From: Sphaerochaeta sp.
GTDB lineage: Bacteria; Spirochaetota; Spirochaetia; Sphaerochaetales; Sphaerochaetaceae
Assembly: GCA_016342655.1 (NCBI GenBank)
Contig: JAEINL010000034.1
Location: forward strand, 1 to 39,697
Length of the DNA: 39,697 bases
Direction: 5' to 3'
Shown here: one piece after another, positions 15,393 through 23,337 of the stretch
Position numbering within the stretch: position 1 is the first letter of the stretch
Layout: every line of letters begins with the position of its first letter
Position numbers and translations under genes: made by a program
The notes under the pieces: model-generated
The model's database searches: none
Told to the model about the DNA's origin: nothing
The model's input: only the letters and a program-made list of their open reading frames with translations

Positions 15393-15567
15393 CATAGCCA
15401 TACCCAAGCAAAGGGATTCCTGTGGCGGTCTTCTCAAGTATTGCCCAGTTCAGTAGAAACACAAGGAAGAATCTCAGCACTTCTCATACTCTGCATGTAT
15501 ATGCAGGTATTTTTGAATATTTATAAACATGCTACAGCATTTTGAAATTGCCTCTTGGGTCTAAATA

Positions 15568-15680
15568 TTTACTTTTAGGCTGTTTTTCTTGAAAAACACC
15601 CTTTATTGGAGAATTTGGTACGACAAGATAAAATCGTGCTATAAATTGATTATTCTGTTAAGGTGGAATTTCAAAAAGAT
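15568..15680 (-). pseudogene. Decayed inverted copy of the rhaA/araC control region
   Basis: Read on the minus strand, this 113-bp segment matches 25693-25805 on the plus strand with 8 mismatches and no gaps (about 93 percent identity). The match covers the intergenic control region and the first 20 or so codons of the AraC regulator. In this copy the start ATG is TTG, and the eighth codon is TAA, so no regulator can be made. Homology stops close to the IS boundary. The segment lies upstream of the binding-protein gene and may still serve as its operator and promoter. Confidence 0.85.
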
Positions 15681-15851
15681 GGTAACCTAAGCTTATGCCT
15701 TAAGACAAAAAAGCTTGTAATTGCTGGTTTTTAGTATGGTTTGTATTCTGCATAGCATAATGCTTTGTTTGCAGAAATGTGAGTTTACCTACACTGAATT
15801 TTGGTTTACTAGGTTATTTGAATAACCTATATAGAAAAAGGGAGGATATAT
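15681..15851 (+). promoter_or_regulatory. Leader region of the rhamnoside transporter operon, with palindrome
   Basis: Just before the binding-protein gene, TAGGTTATT (15810-15818) and AATAACCTA (15821-15829) form a perfect palindrome around TG. A 6-bp inverted repeat TCTGCA/TGCAGA lies near 15749 and 15771. The palindrome sits between likely promoter and ribosome site (AGGGAGGA at 15839-15846), where bound protein or RNA structure would control expression. No gene is present. Confidence 0.5.
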
Positions 15852-17150
15852 ATGTTGAAAAAAGTAGCTACACTTCTACTCATTTCGTTGATTCCGTTTA
15901 CACTGTTTGCTGCGGGACAACAAGAAACCGCCAAAGAGGAAGGGCCTATAATCCTGACCTATTTGGCTTCAAGTGGTAGTGACCAGTTGAAGGCAAGAGC
16001 AGCAGCCGAAGGTTTTATGGCACGCAATCCTGACATAAAAATCGAACTTGAGCTTCGCCCAGGTGGAGGTGATGGGGATAACATCGTCAAGACACGCTTG
16101 GCAACTGGAGAAATGAATGATGTGTTCTTCTATAATGCCGGTTCGCTCTTGCAGGCACTCAATCCGAGCGAAACCTTGATTGATCTTGCAGACGAGCCCT
16201 TCATGGACATGGTTGATGAAGCTTTCAAGATGACTGTATCCCAGAATGATGCTGTGTATGGTGTTCCCAACCAAACCGCTATGGGTGGTGGAATTCTCTA
16301 CAACAAGAAAGTCTATAAAGAACTGGGACTGAACGTTCCCAAGACTTGGGCTGAGTTTGCCGCTAATAATGAGAAAATCAAGAAAGCAGGCATCACTCCT
16401 GTTATCGCCACCTATGGTGATAGTTGGACCAGCCAGCTCTTCGTATTGGCAGACTACTACAATGTACAGGCTGAAGTTCCAAATTTTGCACAGTTGTACA
16501 CTGAGAACAAGATCAAGTATGCCAACACACCTGCAGCCATCAAGGGTTTTGAACACCTGAAAGAAGGCTACGACAAGAGTTGGTACCAGAGCGGATATGC
16601 TACAGCAAAGTATGACCAAGGTCTAGCAATGCTGGCAAACGGCAAGGGAGCTCACTACCCGATGCTCTCCATGGCTTTGGGCAACATCACCGCAAACTGG
16701 CCTGAGAAAGCCGAGGACATTGGTTTCTTTGCACAGCCTGGCCAGAGTGCTGACAAGAATGGAGCAACCATCTGGATGCTATCTGCAAACTATGTACCAC
16801 AGACAACCACTGGAGCAAAACTTGAAGCAGTAAAGCGCTTCCTTGCATACACCGTTTCCCCGGAAGGTATTGCTGACATGAACAAGGAAGTTTCTCCTGC
16901 CGGTCCATACTTGGTAATTGGTGCAGAACTTCCTGAGGACGTGCTTCCTGCAGTCAAGGACATCTCCGGTTATATTGATGCTGGAATGTCTGCTCCTGCA
17001 CTCGAGTTCCTTTCTCCTGTCAAGGGACCTAGACTTGAGCAGTTCTGTGTTGCAGTAGGGACTGGACAGATGAGTGCGATGAACGCTGCGATCAACTACG
17101 ACAAGGACGTCATCAATCAGGCGAAGCAGTTGGGTCTTGCAGGCTGGTAA
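15852..17150 (+). CDS. Sugar ABC transporter substrate-binding protein
   Basis: The 432-residue extracytoplasmic solute-binding protein (family 1) has a signal peptide: MLKK, a hydrophobic stretch ATLLLISLIPFTLFA and a probable cleavage before AGQQE. No lipobox cysteine is seen, so it is likely periplasmic rather than lipid anchored. Typical features follow: GGDGDNIVKTRLATGEMNDVF, YGVPNQTAMGGGILYNKKVY and the C-terminal lobe with LSANYVPQ. It heads an operon with two MalFG-type permeases and an alpha-L-rhamnosidase, which suggests it binds rhamnose-containing oligosaccharides or glycosides. The ATG at 15852 follows AGGGAGGA. Confidence 0.9.
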   Translation: MLKKVATLLLISLIPFTLFAAGQQETAKEEGPIILTYLASSGSDQLKARAAAEGFMARNPDIKIELELRPGGGDGDNIVKTRLATGEMNDVFFYNAGSLLQALNPSETLIDLADEPFMDMVDEAFKMTVSQNDAVYGVPNQTAMGGGILYNKKVYKELGLNVPKTWAEFAANNEKIKKAGITPVIATYGDSWTSQLFVLADYYNVQAEVPNFAQLYTENKIKYANTPAAIKGFEHLKEGYDKSWYQSGYATAKYDQGLAMLANGKGAHYPMLSMALGNITANWPEKAEDIGFFAQPGQSADKNGATIWMLSANYVPQTTTGAKLEAVKRFLAYTVSPEGIADMNKEVSPAGPYLVIGAELPEDVLPAVKDISGYIDAGMSAPALEFLSPVKGPRLEQFCVAVGTGQMSAMNAAINYDKDVINQAKQLGLAGW

Positions 17151-17167
17151 GATTATTAGATTGTTTC

Positions 17168-17196
17168 AACCATCCCTTTGCGGATAAGGGATGGTT
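17168..17196 (+). promoter_or_regulatory. Intercistronic hairpin after the binding-protein gene
   Basis: AACCATCCCTT and AAGGGATGGTT are exact 11-bp complements with a seven-base loop, between the binding-protein stop and the first permease. Such hairpins commonly stabilise the upstream message or reduce read-through, giving more binding protein than permease. There is no T run typical of a full terminator. Confidence 0.6.
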
Positions 17197-17218
17197 GTTC
17201 ACATCAATGGAGGAACTC

Positions 17219-18097
17219 ATGAATAGGAATACCACACAGCTAGGTTTGCTGAAGACCTACCCGAACTGGTTCTATCTTCCTGCAATCATTACCTTTACCA
17301 TTTTTTTTGTGTTCCCTACTCTGTCGGCTTTCTATTTCAGTCTGACTCGGTGGACTATCTTTGATGCAACGTTTATCGGTTTTGAAAACTATGTTTCGTT
17401 CTTGTCAGACCAGATGCTTTCTATTGGTTTGAAGAACACTTTCATCTACGCATTTCTCACCAGTGGGATCAAAACAATCCTCGCATTGCCGCTTGCAGTC
17501 ATACTCACCTCAAGTATCCGCTTCAAAGGGTTCTATCGGAGTGTAGTTTTCTTCCCGGTCTTAGTGAGCACCATTGCGGTTGGAATCACATTTTCCATTC
17601 TTATGCAACCCAATTCGGGATTATTCAATGTCATACTCGGTTCAATGGGACTGCCCGAGCCAGACTGGCTTGGAAGCCCAAAATTGGCGCTATTCTCCGT
17701 CATTTTTGTTGATGTCTGGAAAGGTATCGGTATCGCAACTATTATCTATATGGGAGGTATACTTGCCATTCCACAGGATTATTTCGATGCCATGAAGCTG
17801 GAAGGCGGCTTCTGGCTTAGGTTCCGTTATGTGATCATCCCTTTGGTAAGAAACTCTACTTTTACCGTCATTCTCCTTTCTTTCATCGGAGGCCTCCGTT
17901 CCTTCGACCTGATCTGGGTCATGACCGGTGGCGGCCCTGGGTTTGCCTCTGATGTGTTGACCAGTGTAATCTATAAACAATACCAAGCAGGATTCTACGG
18001 GCTATCGACCGCAGGGAATGTCATCCTTTTCATCATGGTAACAATCTTGGTGTTTCCTCTGAGACAATTTTTCAACACTCGGGAGATTGAGCTATGA
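17219..18097 (+). CDS. Sugar ABC transporter permease (MalF/UgpA type)
   Basis: About 292 residues from the ATG at 17219, which has GGAGG six bases upstream; codons before it overlap the intercistronic hairpin and are unlikely starts. About six membrane helices are visible, starting with FYLPAIITFTIFFVFPTLSAF. The EAA-type cytoplasmic loop that docks the ATPase reads DYFDAMKLEGGFWLRFRYVIIP; the usual EAA alanines are partly replaced. It overlaps the next permease by ATGA. No ATPase gene is present nearby, so a shared MsmK-like ATPase elsewhere in the genome is probably used. Confidence 0.9.
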   Translation: MNRNTTQLGLLKTYPNWFYLPAIITFTIFFVFPTLSAFYFSLTRWTIFDATFIGFENYVSFLSDQMLSIGLKNTFIYAFLTSGIKTILALPLAVILTSSIRFKGFYRSVVFFPVLVSTIAVGITFSILMQPNSGLFNVILGSMGLPEPDWLGSPKLALFSVIFVDVWKGIGIATIIYMGGILAIPQDYFDAMKLEGGFWLRFRYVIIPLVRNSTFTVILLSFIGGLRSFDLIWVMTGGGPGFASDVLTSVIYKQYQAGFYGLSTAGNVILFIMVTILVFPLRQFFNTREIEL

Positions 18098-18933
18098 GAT
18101 CCAGGAAAGAACAAGTAACTTATACCCTTTTCAACGTGCTGGTCTTCTTCTTTTTGACCATCATCTTCATTGTCCCTTTCGTTTACATTATCTTGATGGC
18201 TTCCATGAGTAGCAAGGAAGCTGCGTTGCTTCACTTCAATCTACCAGCAAAGAACCTCTTTCTGCAAAATCTCAAGGAGGTCATTTCCTATGGGGATTAT
18301 CGCATGTTCCGCGCACTGCTGAACAGTACTACCCTCACCGTCTGTTCGGTAACATTGGTCGTGATGTTTGGCACACTCTTTGCCTTCGTCGCACAGCGAA
18401 AGAACGACAAGACAGCATCGCGGTTGATGTCCCTCTTGATTATTGGGTTGATGATTCCCCCGGCAGTGGTTCCCACTATCTTCCTACTGCAGAACATGAA
18501 CATTTACAAGACGATGTTTGGCATGATTATGATAGACGTGGCCCTGTTTATGCCATTTGCAACCTTGATATTCAGAACAGCAATGGCTACCATTCCCCGC
18601 GACCTCGATGAGGCGTCATTCATCGATGGGGCAACACCACTAACCATCTTTTTTTCGGTGATTTTGCCCTTGCTCAAACCGGCGATCGTGACAGTGGTCG
18701 TCACCATTTCTGTGAACATCTTCAATGACTTCGTCGGCCCGTTATACTTCCTGCCTGGAGCAAAGAACATTACAGCTCCCCTCACGCTGTATTCGTTCAT
18801 CAGCCAGTTCAGCACCCAGTGGAACTTGTTGTTTTCCAATGTTGTGGTTGTAAGTATTATCCCTTTAATCATTTTCATATTCTTCCAGCATCAGCTGGTG
18901 GCAGGCATGATGGGCGGAGCCATAAAAGGCTGA
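18094..18933 (+). CDS. Sugar ABC transporter permease (MalG/UgpE type)
   Basis: The 279-residue protein has about six membrane helices beginning at LFNVLVFFFLTIIFIVPFVY. The ATPase-contact loop is clear: LDEASFIDGATPLTIFFSVILP. The start ATG overlaps the stop of the first permease (ATGA), indicating translational coupling and 1:1 production. With the binding protein it forms a CUT1 importer. The rhamnosidase follows 62 bp downstream on the same strand, so the imported substrate is likely a rhamnoside cleaved inside the cell. Confidence 0.9.
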   Translation: MRSRKEQVTYTLFNVLVFFFLTIIFIVPFVYIILMASMSSKEAALLHFNLPAKNLFLQNLKEVISYGDYRMFRALLNSTTLTVCSVTLVVMFGTLFAFVAQRKNDKTASRLMSLLIIGLMIPPAVVPTIFLLQNMNIYKTMFGMIMIDVALFMPFATLIFRTAMATIPRDLDEASFIDGATPLTIFFSVILPLLKPAIVTVVVTISVNIFNDFVGPLYFLPGAKNITAPLTLYSFISQFSTQWNLLFSNVVVVSIIPLIIFIFFQHQLVAGMMGGAIKG

Positions 18934-18995
18934 CAAATGGTATTGGCTGCAAGTCTGGCTTGCATAGAGAATAAAAACAATCATGGAGTAGAGGT

Positions 18996-21665
18996 ATGGC
19001 AACAGTCTTAAAGCTACAAGTAAACTATCTCAATTGTGTCGTTGGACTCACTGAGGAACCACAATTTTCTTGGGTCATCGACACCCCATTTCGGAATTGT
19101 CGACAGAAGCAATATCAAATACAGATAGCCGATGAACCATCGTTTACATCGCCTTTCTTCGATACATACCTAGTGCAAAGCAGTGCTTCTGCACAGGTCC
19201 GCATATCTGGGTTCATCCCAGAGGAAGGAATAATCTACTGGGCACGGGTACGGGTAGTCACCGAATCTGACGGAGAGGGTGTTTCCACCAGTGCTTTTAG
19301 CAAAAGCACCACAATCCTTGGCGGTTTAAAAAATCCGGACTCTTTGAAAGAGCATTTCATTACCGCAGAATCGGAAGAGGATATCAAACTTTCCAAGGGT
19401 ACATACCTGAGAAAAGCAATTACCCTTAAAAAAGTGGTGAAGTCGGCAGTAATCTTCTCCACTGCACAGGGAGTCTACAAGTTGCACCTCAACGGGAAGA
19501 AAGTTTCTGATGACCAGCTTGCCCCTGGATGGACAAGCTATGACCATCGAGTGCTCTACCAGAGCTATGATGTGACTGACCAGCTCTTCCTTGGGGAAAA
19601 TGTGCTTGGTGCCCATCTGGGTTCGCTCTGGTACAAGGGAACACTCAGTTTTTTAAAGATCCACAACTTTTATGGCGAATATGCATCTTTCTCATTGCGA
19701 CTCGACATTCAGTATACTGATGGAAGCAAGGATACTATCTACACAGATGAGAGCTGGAAAGGCAGTTACAGCCCAGTATTGAACTCACAGCTCTATGAAG
19801 GGGAGACCTATGATGCATCACTCGAACAGAAAAATTGGGATACGAGGGGATTTGATGACCGAGCGTGGCACAACGCTCGGATTGTTGCTTGTACTGTCGA
19901 ACATGTTGAAGCACAGGTAGGTTCGGCTGTAGAACTGCAGGAGGTAATTGCGCCCACACTCGCTTTCTACACTCCCAAGGGTGAACGGGTGATCGACTTC
20001 GGACAAAATATGAGCGCATTGCCCGAGGTCAGGGGACAGGGAAAAGCTGGAGATACCATCATCCTTAGGTGTTTTGAAGTGTTAGACAAGGACGGAAACG
20101 TCTACACTGACAACCTGCGCAGGGCTGAACAAAGAATTACCTACACTATCAAGGATGACAATCCATTTGTGTACCGACCCTATTTTACTTTCTTCGGGTT
20201 CCGCTTCATCCATGTAGAATCGTTTTCAGGACGTGCAGATATTGACAATTTCAAAGCATATGTCATTCACTCTACTATGGAACAGACAGGGAGCTTTGTA
20301 TGTTCCAACTCAGATCTTAACCAGCTACAACACAATATCCTGTGGGGCCTGAAGAGCAATTTTGTTGATGTACCTACTGACTGCCCCCAACGTGATGAGC
20401 GTCTCGGCTGGACAGGGGATGCACAAATTTTCTGCCGGACGGCCAGCTACAATGTTAATACCTACACCTTCTTTAAAAAATGGCTTAGGGATCTTGCCCT
20501 TGATCAGACTGAGGATGGAGGGGTTCCGCATGTCGTGCCCGATGTACTGTATAAGTATCCTTTCGACAACTGGTTACTCAACAAGGGTACTCATTCAGCA
20601 GCTGCGTGGGGTGATGCAGCGATTATCAACCCTTGGGTGCTTTATCTGACTTTCGGCGATATAGCTATATTGGAAACACAGTATGAGAGCATGAAGGGCT
20701 GGATTGATTTCATGAAGCACCATGCCAAGAATAACATCTGGAACTACAAACTCCAGTTCGGTGACTGGGTTGCCTTGGATGCTGAAGAGGGAAGTTACTT
20801 TGGTGCTACTCCCAACGAATTGACCTGTACAGCATATTATGCATACTCCACAAACCTATTCGTGAAGATTTCCAGGGTCTTGGGAAAAGAGGAAGTGGCA
20901 AAGCAGTACGAAACTCTGTACAACCAGATTGTCCAGACGTTCCAACAGACATTCTTCGCGCCTGATGGTACGATGACTGCCCAAACCCAGACTGCCCACA
21001 TCCTAGCCCTGCATTTTAACCTTGCCCCCAAACAGTTCGTAGAAAATACTGTGGAGAACCTGAAAAAACTACTCGCAGAGCATGATGGACATTTGGTGAC
21101 TGGCTTTGTCGGTACTCCGTACTTCTGCCATGCGCTCTCTTCCAACGGATGCTTGGATGAAGCCTATGAGCTGTTGCTCAAAGATGACTTCCCTTCTTGG
21201 CTCTACCAGGTGAGGAAAGGCGCCACTACCGTGTGGGAACACTGGGATGGCATTAAGCCTGACGGATCAATGTGGAGCCCCAATATGAATTCGTTCAACC
21301 ACTACGCCTACGGAGCTATAGGTGAGTGGTTGTATCGGGTCGTAGCCGGTTTGGAAATCGACGAGAAGGCACCTGGGTATAAACATGCAATCATCGCTCC
21401 CAGGATTGGGGGAAATCTCACTTGGGTACAGGCAGGATATCAGTCCATATATGGAGAGGTTGGCGTAAGCTGGGAACGAGAAGACAAGACGAACATCATT
21501 GCCTTGGAAGTGAAGGTTCCCGCAAATACCACTGCAAGCATTCGCTTGTTGGATGGAGCATCACTGATTTATGGTGATACACTGTCCTTCGTTGAGCATG
21601 ATACCATCCTTGAGGCCGAAGCAGGTTCAGGGGTGTATACAATTCGTTATGCGTTGAGTACATAG
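18996..21665 (+). CDS. Alpha-L-rhamnosidase, GH78
   Basis: This 889-residue enzyme hydrolyses terminal alpha-L-rhamnosyl bonds. An N-terminal beta-rich region (about 1-330) includes YLRKAITLKK and GWTSYDHRVLYQSYDVT. The (alpha/alpha)6 catalytic barrel shows the GH78 hallmark VPTDCPQRDERLGWTGDAQIF (about 456-476), with likely acid and carboxylate residues, and TVWEHWDGIKPDG (about 745-757) with the probable base glutamate. A C-terminal beta domain ends the protein. No signal peptide is seen, so it acts in the cytoplasm on imported rhamnosides. It is the last gene of the transporter operon. L-rhamnose produced would enter RhaM, RhaA, RhaB and RhaD. Confidence 0.93.
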   Translation: MATVLKLQVNYLNCVVGLTEEPQFSWVIDTPFRNCRQKQYQIQIADEPSFTSPFFDTYLVQSSASAQVRISGFIPEEGIIYWARVRVVTESDGEGVSTSAFSKSTTILGGLKNPDSLKEHFITAESEEDIKLSKGTYLRKAITLKKVVKSAVIFSTAQGVYKLHLNGKKVSDDQLAPGWTSYDHRVLYQSYDVTDQLFLGENVLGAHLGSLWYKGTLSFLKIHNFYGEYASFSLRLDIQYTDGSKDTIYTDESWKGSYSPVLNSQLYEGETYDASLEQKNWDTRGFDDRAWHNARIVACTVEHVEAQVGSAVELQEVIAPTLAFYTPKGERVIDFGQNMSALPEVRGQGKAGDTIILRCFEVLDKDGNVYTDNLRRAEQRITYTIKDDNPFVYRPYFTFFGFRFIHVESFSGRADIDNFKAYVIHSTMEQTGSFVCSNSDLNQLQHNILWGLKSNFVDVPTDCPQRDERLGWTGDAQIFCRTASYNVNTYTFFKKWLRDLALDQTEDGGVPHVVPDVLYKYPFDNWLLNKGTHSAAAWGDAAIINPWVLYLTFGDIAILETQYESMKGWIDFMKHHAKNNIWNYKLQFGDWVALDAEEGSYFGATPNELTCTAYYAYSTNLFVKISRVLGKEEVAKQYETLYNQIVQTFQQTFFAPDGTMTAQTQTAHILALHFNLAPKQFVENTVENLKKLLAEHDGHLVTGFVGTPYFCHALSSNGCLDEAYELLLKDDFPSWLYQVRKGATTVWEHWDGIKPDGSMWSPNMNSFNHYAYGAIGEWLYRVVAGLEIDEKAPGYKHAIIAPRIGGNLTWVQAGYQSIYGEVGVSWEREDKTNIIALEVKVPANTTASIRLLDGASLIYGDTLSFVEHDTILEAEAGSGVYTIRYALST

Positions 21666-21829
21666 CCTCAGAAAAATACTACTTTATTGGCTATAATGAT
21701 GCAAGGTGGGGGATATTTATTCTCTCCAACACATTTATTGCAGGATAATTCAAGTTTGGAGAATGTGTTGTCGGTATACCGAGCATTGCCCAAAGTTGGC
21801 AGATATGAGAAATAGGGGAGGTGCTGAGT
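21666..21829 (+). other. Gap before the UroD pseudogene, with inverted repeats
   Basis: No gene. It contains CAACACATT and AATGTGTTG as complements about 25 bp apart (around 21737-21771) and a 10-bp palindrome CGGTATACCG near 21773-21782. These could be an operator or a weak terminator for the rhamnosidase operon. AGGGGAGG at about 21813-21820 is the ribosome site for the next gene. Confidence 0.35.
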
Positions 21830-22888
21830 ATGAACTCACGTGAGCGTATATTATCAGTCCTGACTGGCGAAAAGAGTGATCATGTCCCTTTTGACATTTG
21901 GTACACCCCAGAGATAAAGCGTCAGCTGATGGACTACTATTCTGTTTCTGATGAACAGCAGTTGTGGCGCTTACTGAAGATTGACAAGATTGTAATGCTT
22001 GATGCTCCGTATCAAGATTTGCCAGAACCTGAAATAGATAGTGATGGGCTTCAAATTACTGTAAATGAATGGGGCAGTGGAATACGAACCATAGCACATA
22101 GTTCAGATGGATCTTATGAGGAGGTTGTCTTCTTTCCACTGGCAGAGGCTGAAACAATTGAAGCTATAGAAGCCCACACTTGGCCTGATCCTAACAGATT
22201 TGACTATCACCATCTCTTAGATAGATGCAATATGCATAATGAATGGGTTCGGATGCTCTCGTTCGTTTAGCTCTTTGAAATATATTGCAAACTACGCCCT
22301 ATGGATCTCTCCTTGATGGATCTCTATGTAGAGCCGGAACTCGCCGATCACATCATCAATAAAATTTTTACCATTCAAAAGGAGTACATTGAAAAAGCTT
22401 TTGAGGTCTGCGGTGATGCAATAGATATCGTGTATTTGTCCGATGATATGGGCATGTAGGACCGACAATTGATATCGGTTGAAGTGTGGGAGGCTCGCTT
22501 TGGTGAGCCGTATCGCCAGTTGATCGAGTTGATTCACTCCAAGGGAGCCTATGTATTTTATCATTCTGACGGGGCAGCCTTTCCGATTATTGAACGGATG
22601 GTTGATTTAGGAGTCGATATCATCAATCCTATACAACATGCATGTCCTGGTATGGAGCGTGAGCATCTAATTGAGGCTTTTGGATCAAGGGTTGCTTTTC
22701 ATGGAGCTGTAGAAAACCAACAGGTGCTTCCTTTTGGAACGCCTGAAGAGGTGGTCAATGAGGTGCTCCTTGATATCAAGACGCTTGGAGCGCATGGGCG
22801 CTATATATGTGCATCGTGTCATAATCTCCAACCGGGAACTCCTCTTGAGAATATTCTTGCACTCTACATGTGTGACCGTTCTTGGTGA
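21830..22888 (+). pseudogene. UroD-family methyltransferase-like protein with two in-frame TAG codons
   Basis: One reading frame from ATG 21830 (GGGGAGG upstream) to TGA 22886-22888 encodes a protein of about 350 codons like the uroporphyrinogen decarboxylase/MtaA-CmuA family. The N-terminal part is MNSRERILSVLTGEKSDHVP; the middle reads DIVYLSDDMGM-stop-DRQLIS; the end has FYHSDGAA, VDIINPIQHACPGME and CASCHNLQPGTP. The frame is unbroken apart from TAG at 22268-22270 and 22457-22459. The second TAG stands where relatives usually have Gln, consistent with a CAG to TAG change. No shift or deletion is seen, so decay is recent. Family members act on corrinoid methyl groups or tetrapyrroles; the role here is unknown. 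Confidence 0.75.
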
Positions 22889-22894
22889 ATTAGT

Positions 22895-23063
22895 TCAAGG
22901 TTCTCTGGTGATCATGGGCAGTGGTATGGTTACCATGCAGCCATGATTTGGTACCAAATTGACAAATATTGAATAGTCTGGGCCATAGAGACGTAATCGC
23001 GTTTGGATATTACGCAGTCCTGTATGATTGAGTTCATCGGTTTCAAATTCATCTTTGATTATA
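22895..23063 (-). pseudogene. C-terminal remnant of a YesM-like sensor histidine kinase
   Basis: The minus strand encodes DELNHTGLRNIQTRLRLYGP, followed by a strand ending MVTIPLPMI. This is the G2 box and tail of the ATPase domain of YesM/LytS-type histidine kinases, normally 500-600 residues long. Nothing upstream on the minus strand resembles the rest, so only about 55 codons survive. It converges on the UroD pseudogene, marking this stretch as a site of gene loss. Such kinases usually pair with AraC-type response regulators controlling sugar transporters, so the importer here may once have been controlled by one. Confidence 0.65.
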
Positions 23064-23337
23064 GCTCTGTTTTCGACGTGTAGTGGTTTTATCTTGCAAC
23101 TTGATCTTGGAGCCTTCAGACTGGGGGCCAAATCACAAAGTAAAGACACAATAGGTGAGAAGGCATAGGAGCAATCTTTTCTACCAACCGAAAAGGAATC
23201 ACTACACTTCGCAAACAGAGCCTTTTTTTACCGGATATTCCGGTTTAATAATGCCATGATATCCAAGACCCAATACTATGATAAACATTGATAATCAGAT
23301 AAGAAAAACTAGAAACCTTTTTCTCTACCTTATACTA
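23064..23337. other. Gap without a gene between pseudogenes and aldolase
   Basis: No coding region is supported. An ACCGG/CCGGT inverted repeat with a five-base loop lies near 23238-23252. It is downstream of the rhaD-like stop on the minus strand and preceded on the plus strand by a T run, but it does not form a convincing terminator on either strand. Confidence 0.4.

Larger units (their letters stand above)
13956..15553 (+). mobile_element. Insertion sequence with 15-bp terminal inverted repeats
   Basis: The ends are AGGCAATTTCAAAAT at 13956-13970 and its exact complement at 15539-15553. CTTGGG flanks both sides (13950-13955 and 15554-15559) and looks like a 6-bp target duplication. The single transposase gene fills most of the 1.6-kb element. 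Perfect terminal repeats and an intact transposase suggest it is recent and possibly still active. Confidence 0.8.

Noticed and set aside
23064..23149. N-terminal part of the 84-residue frame carrying the kinase tail
   Set aside because: Translation upstream of about 23063 does not resemble a histidine kinase, so only the tail is reported.
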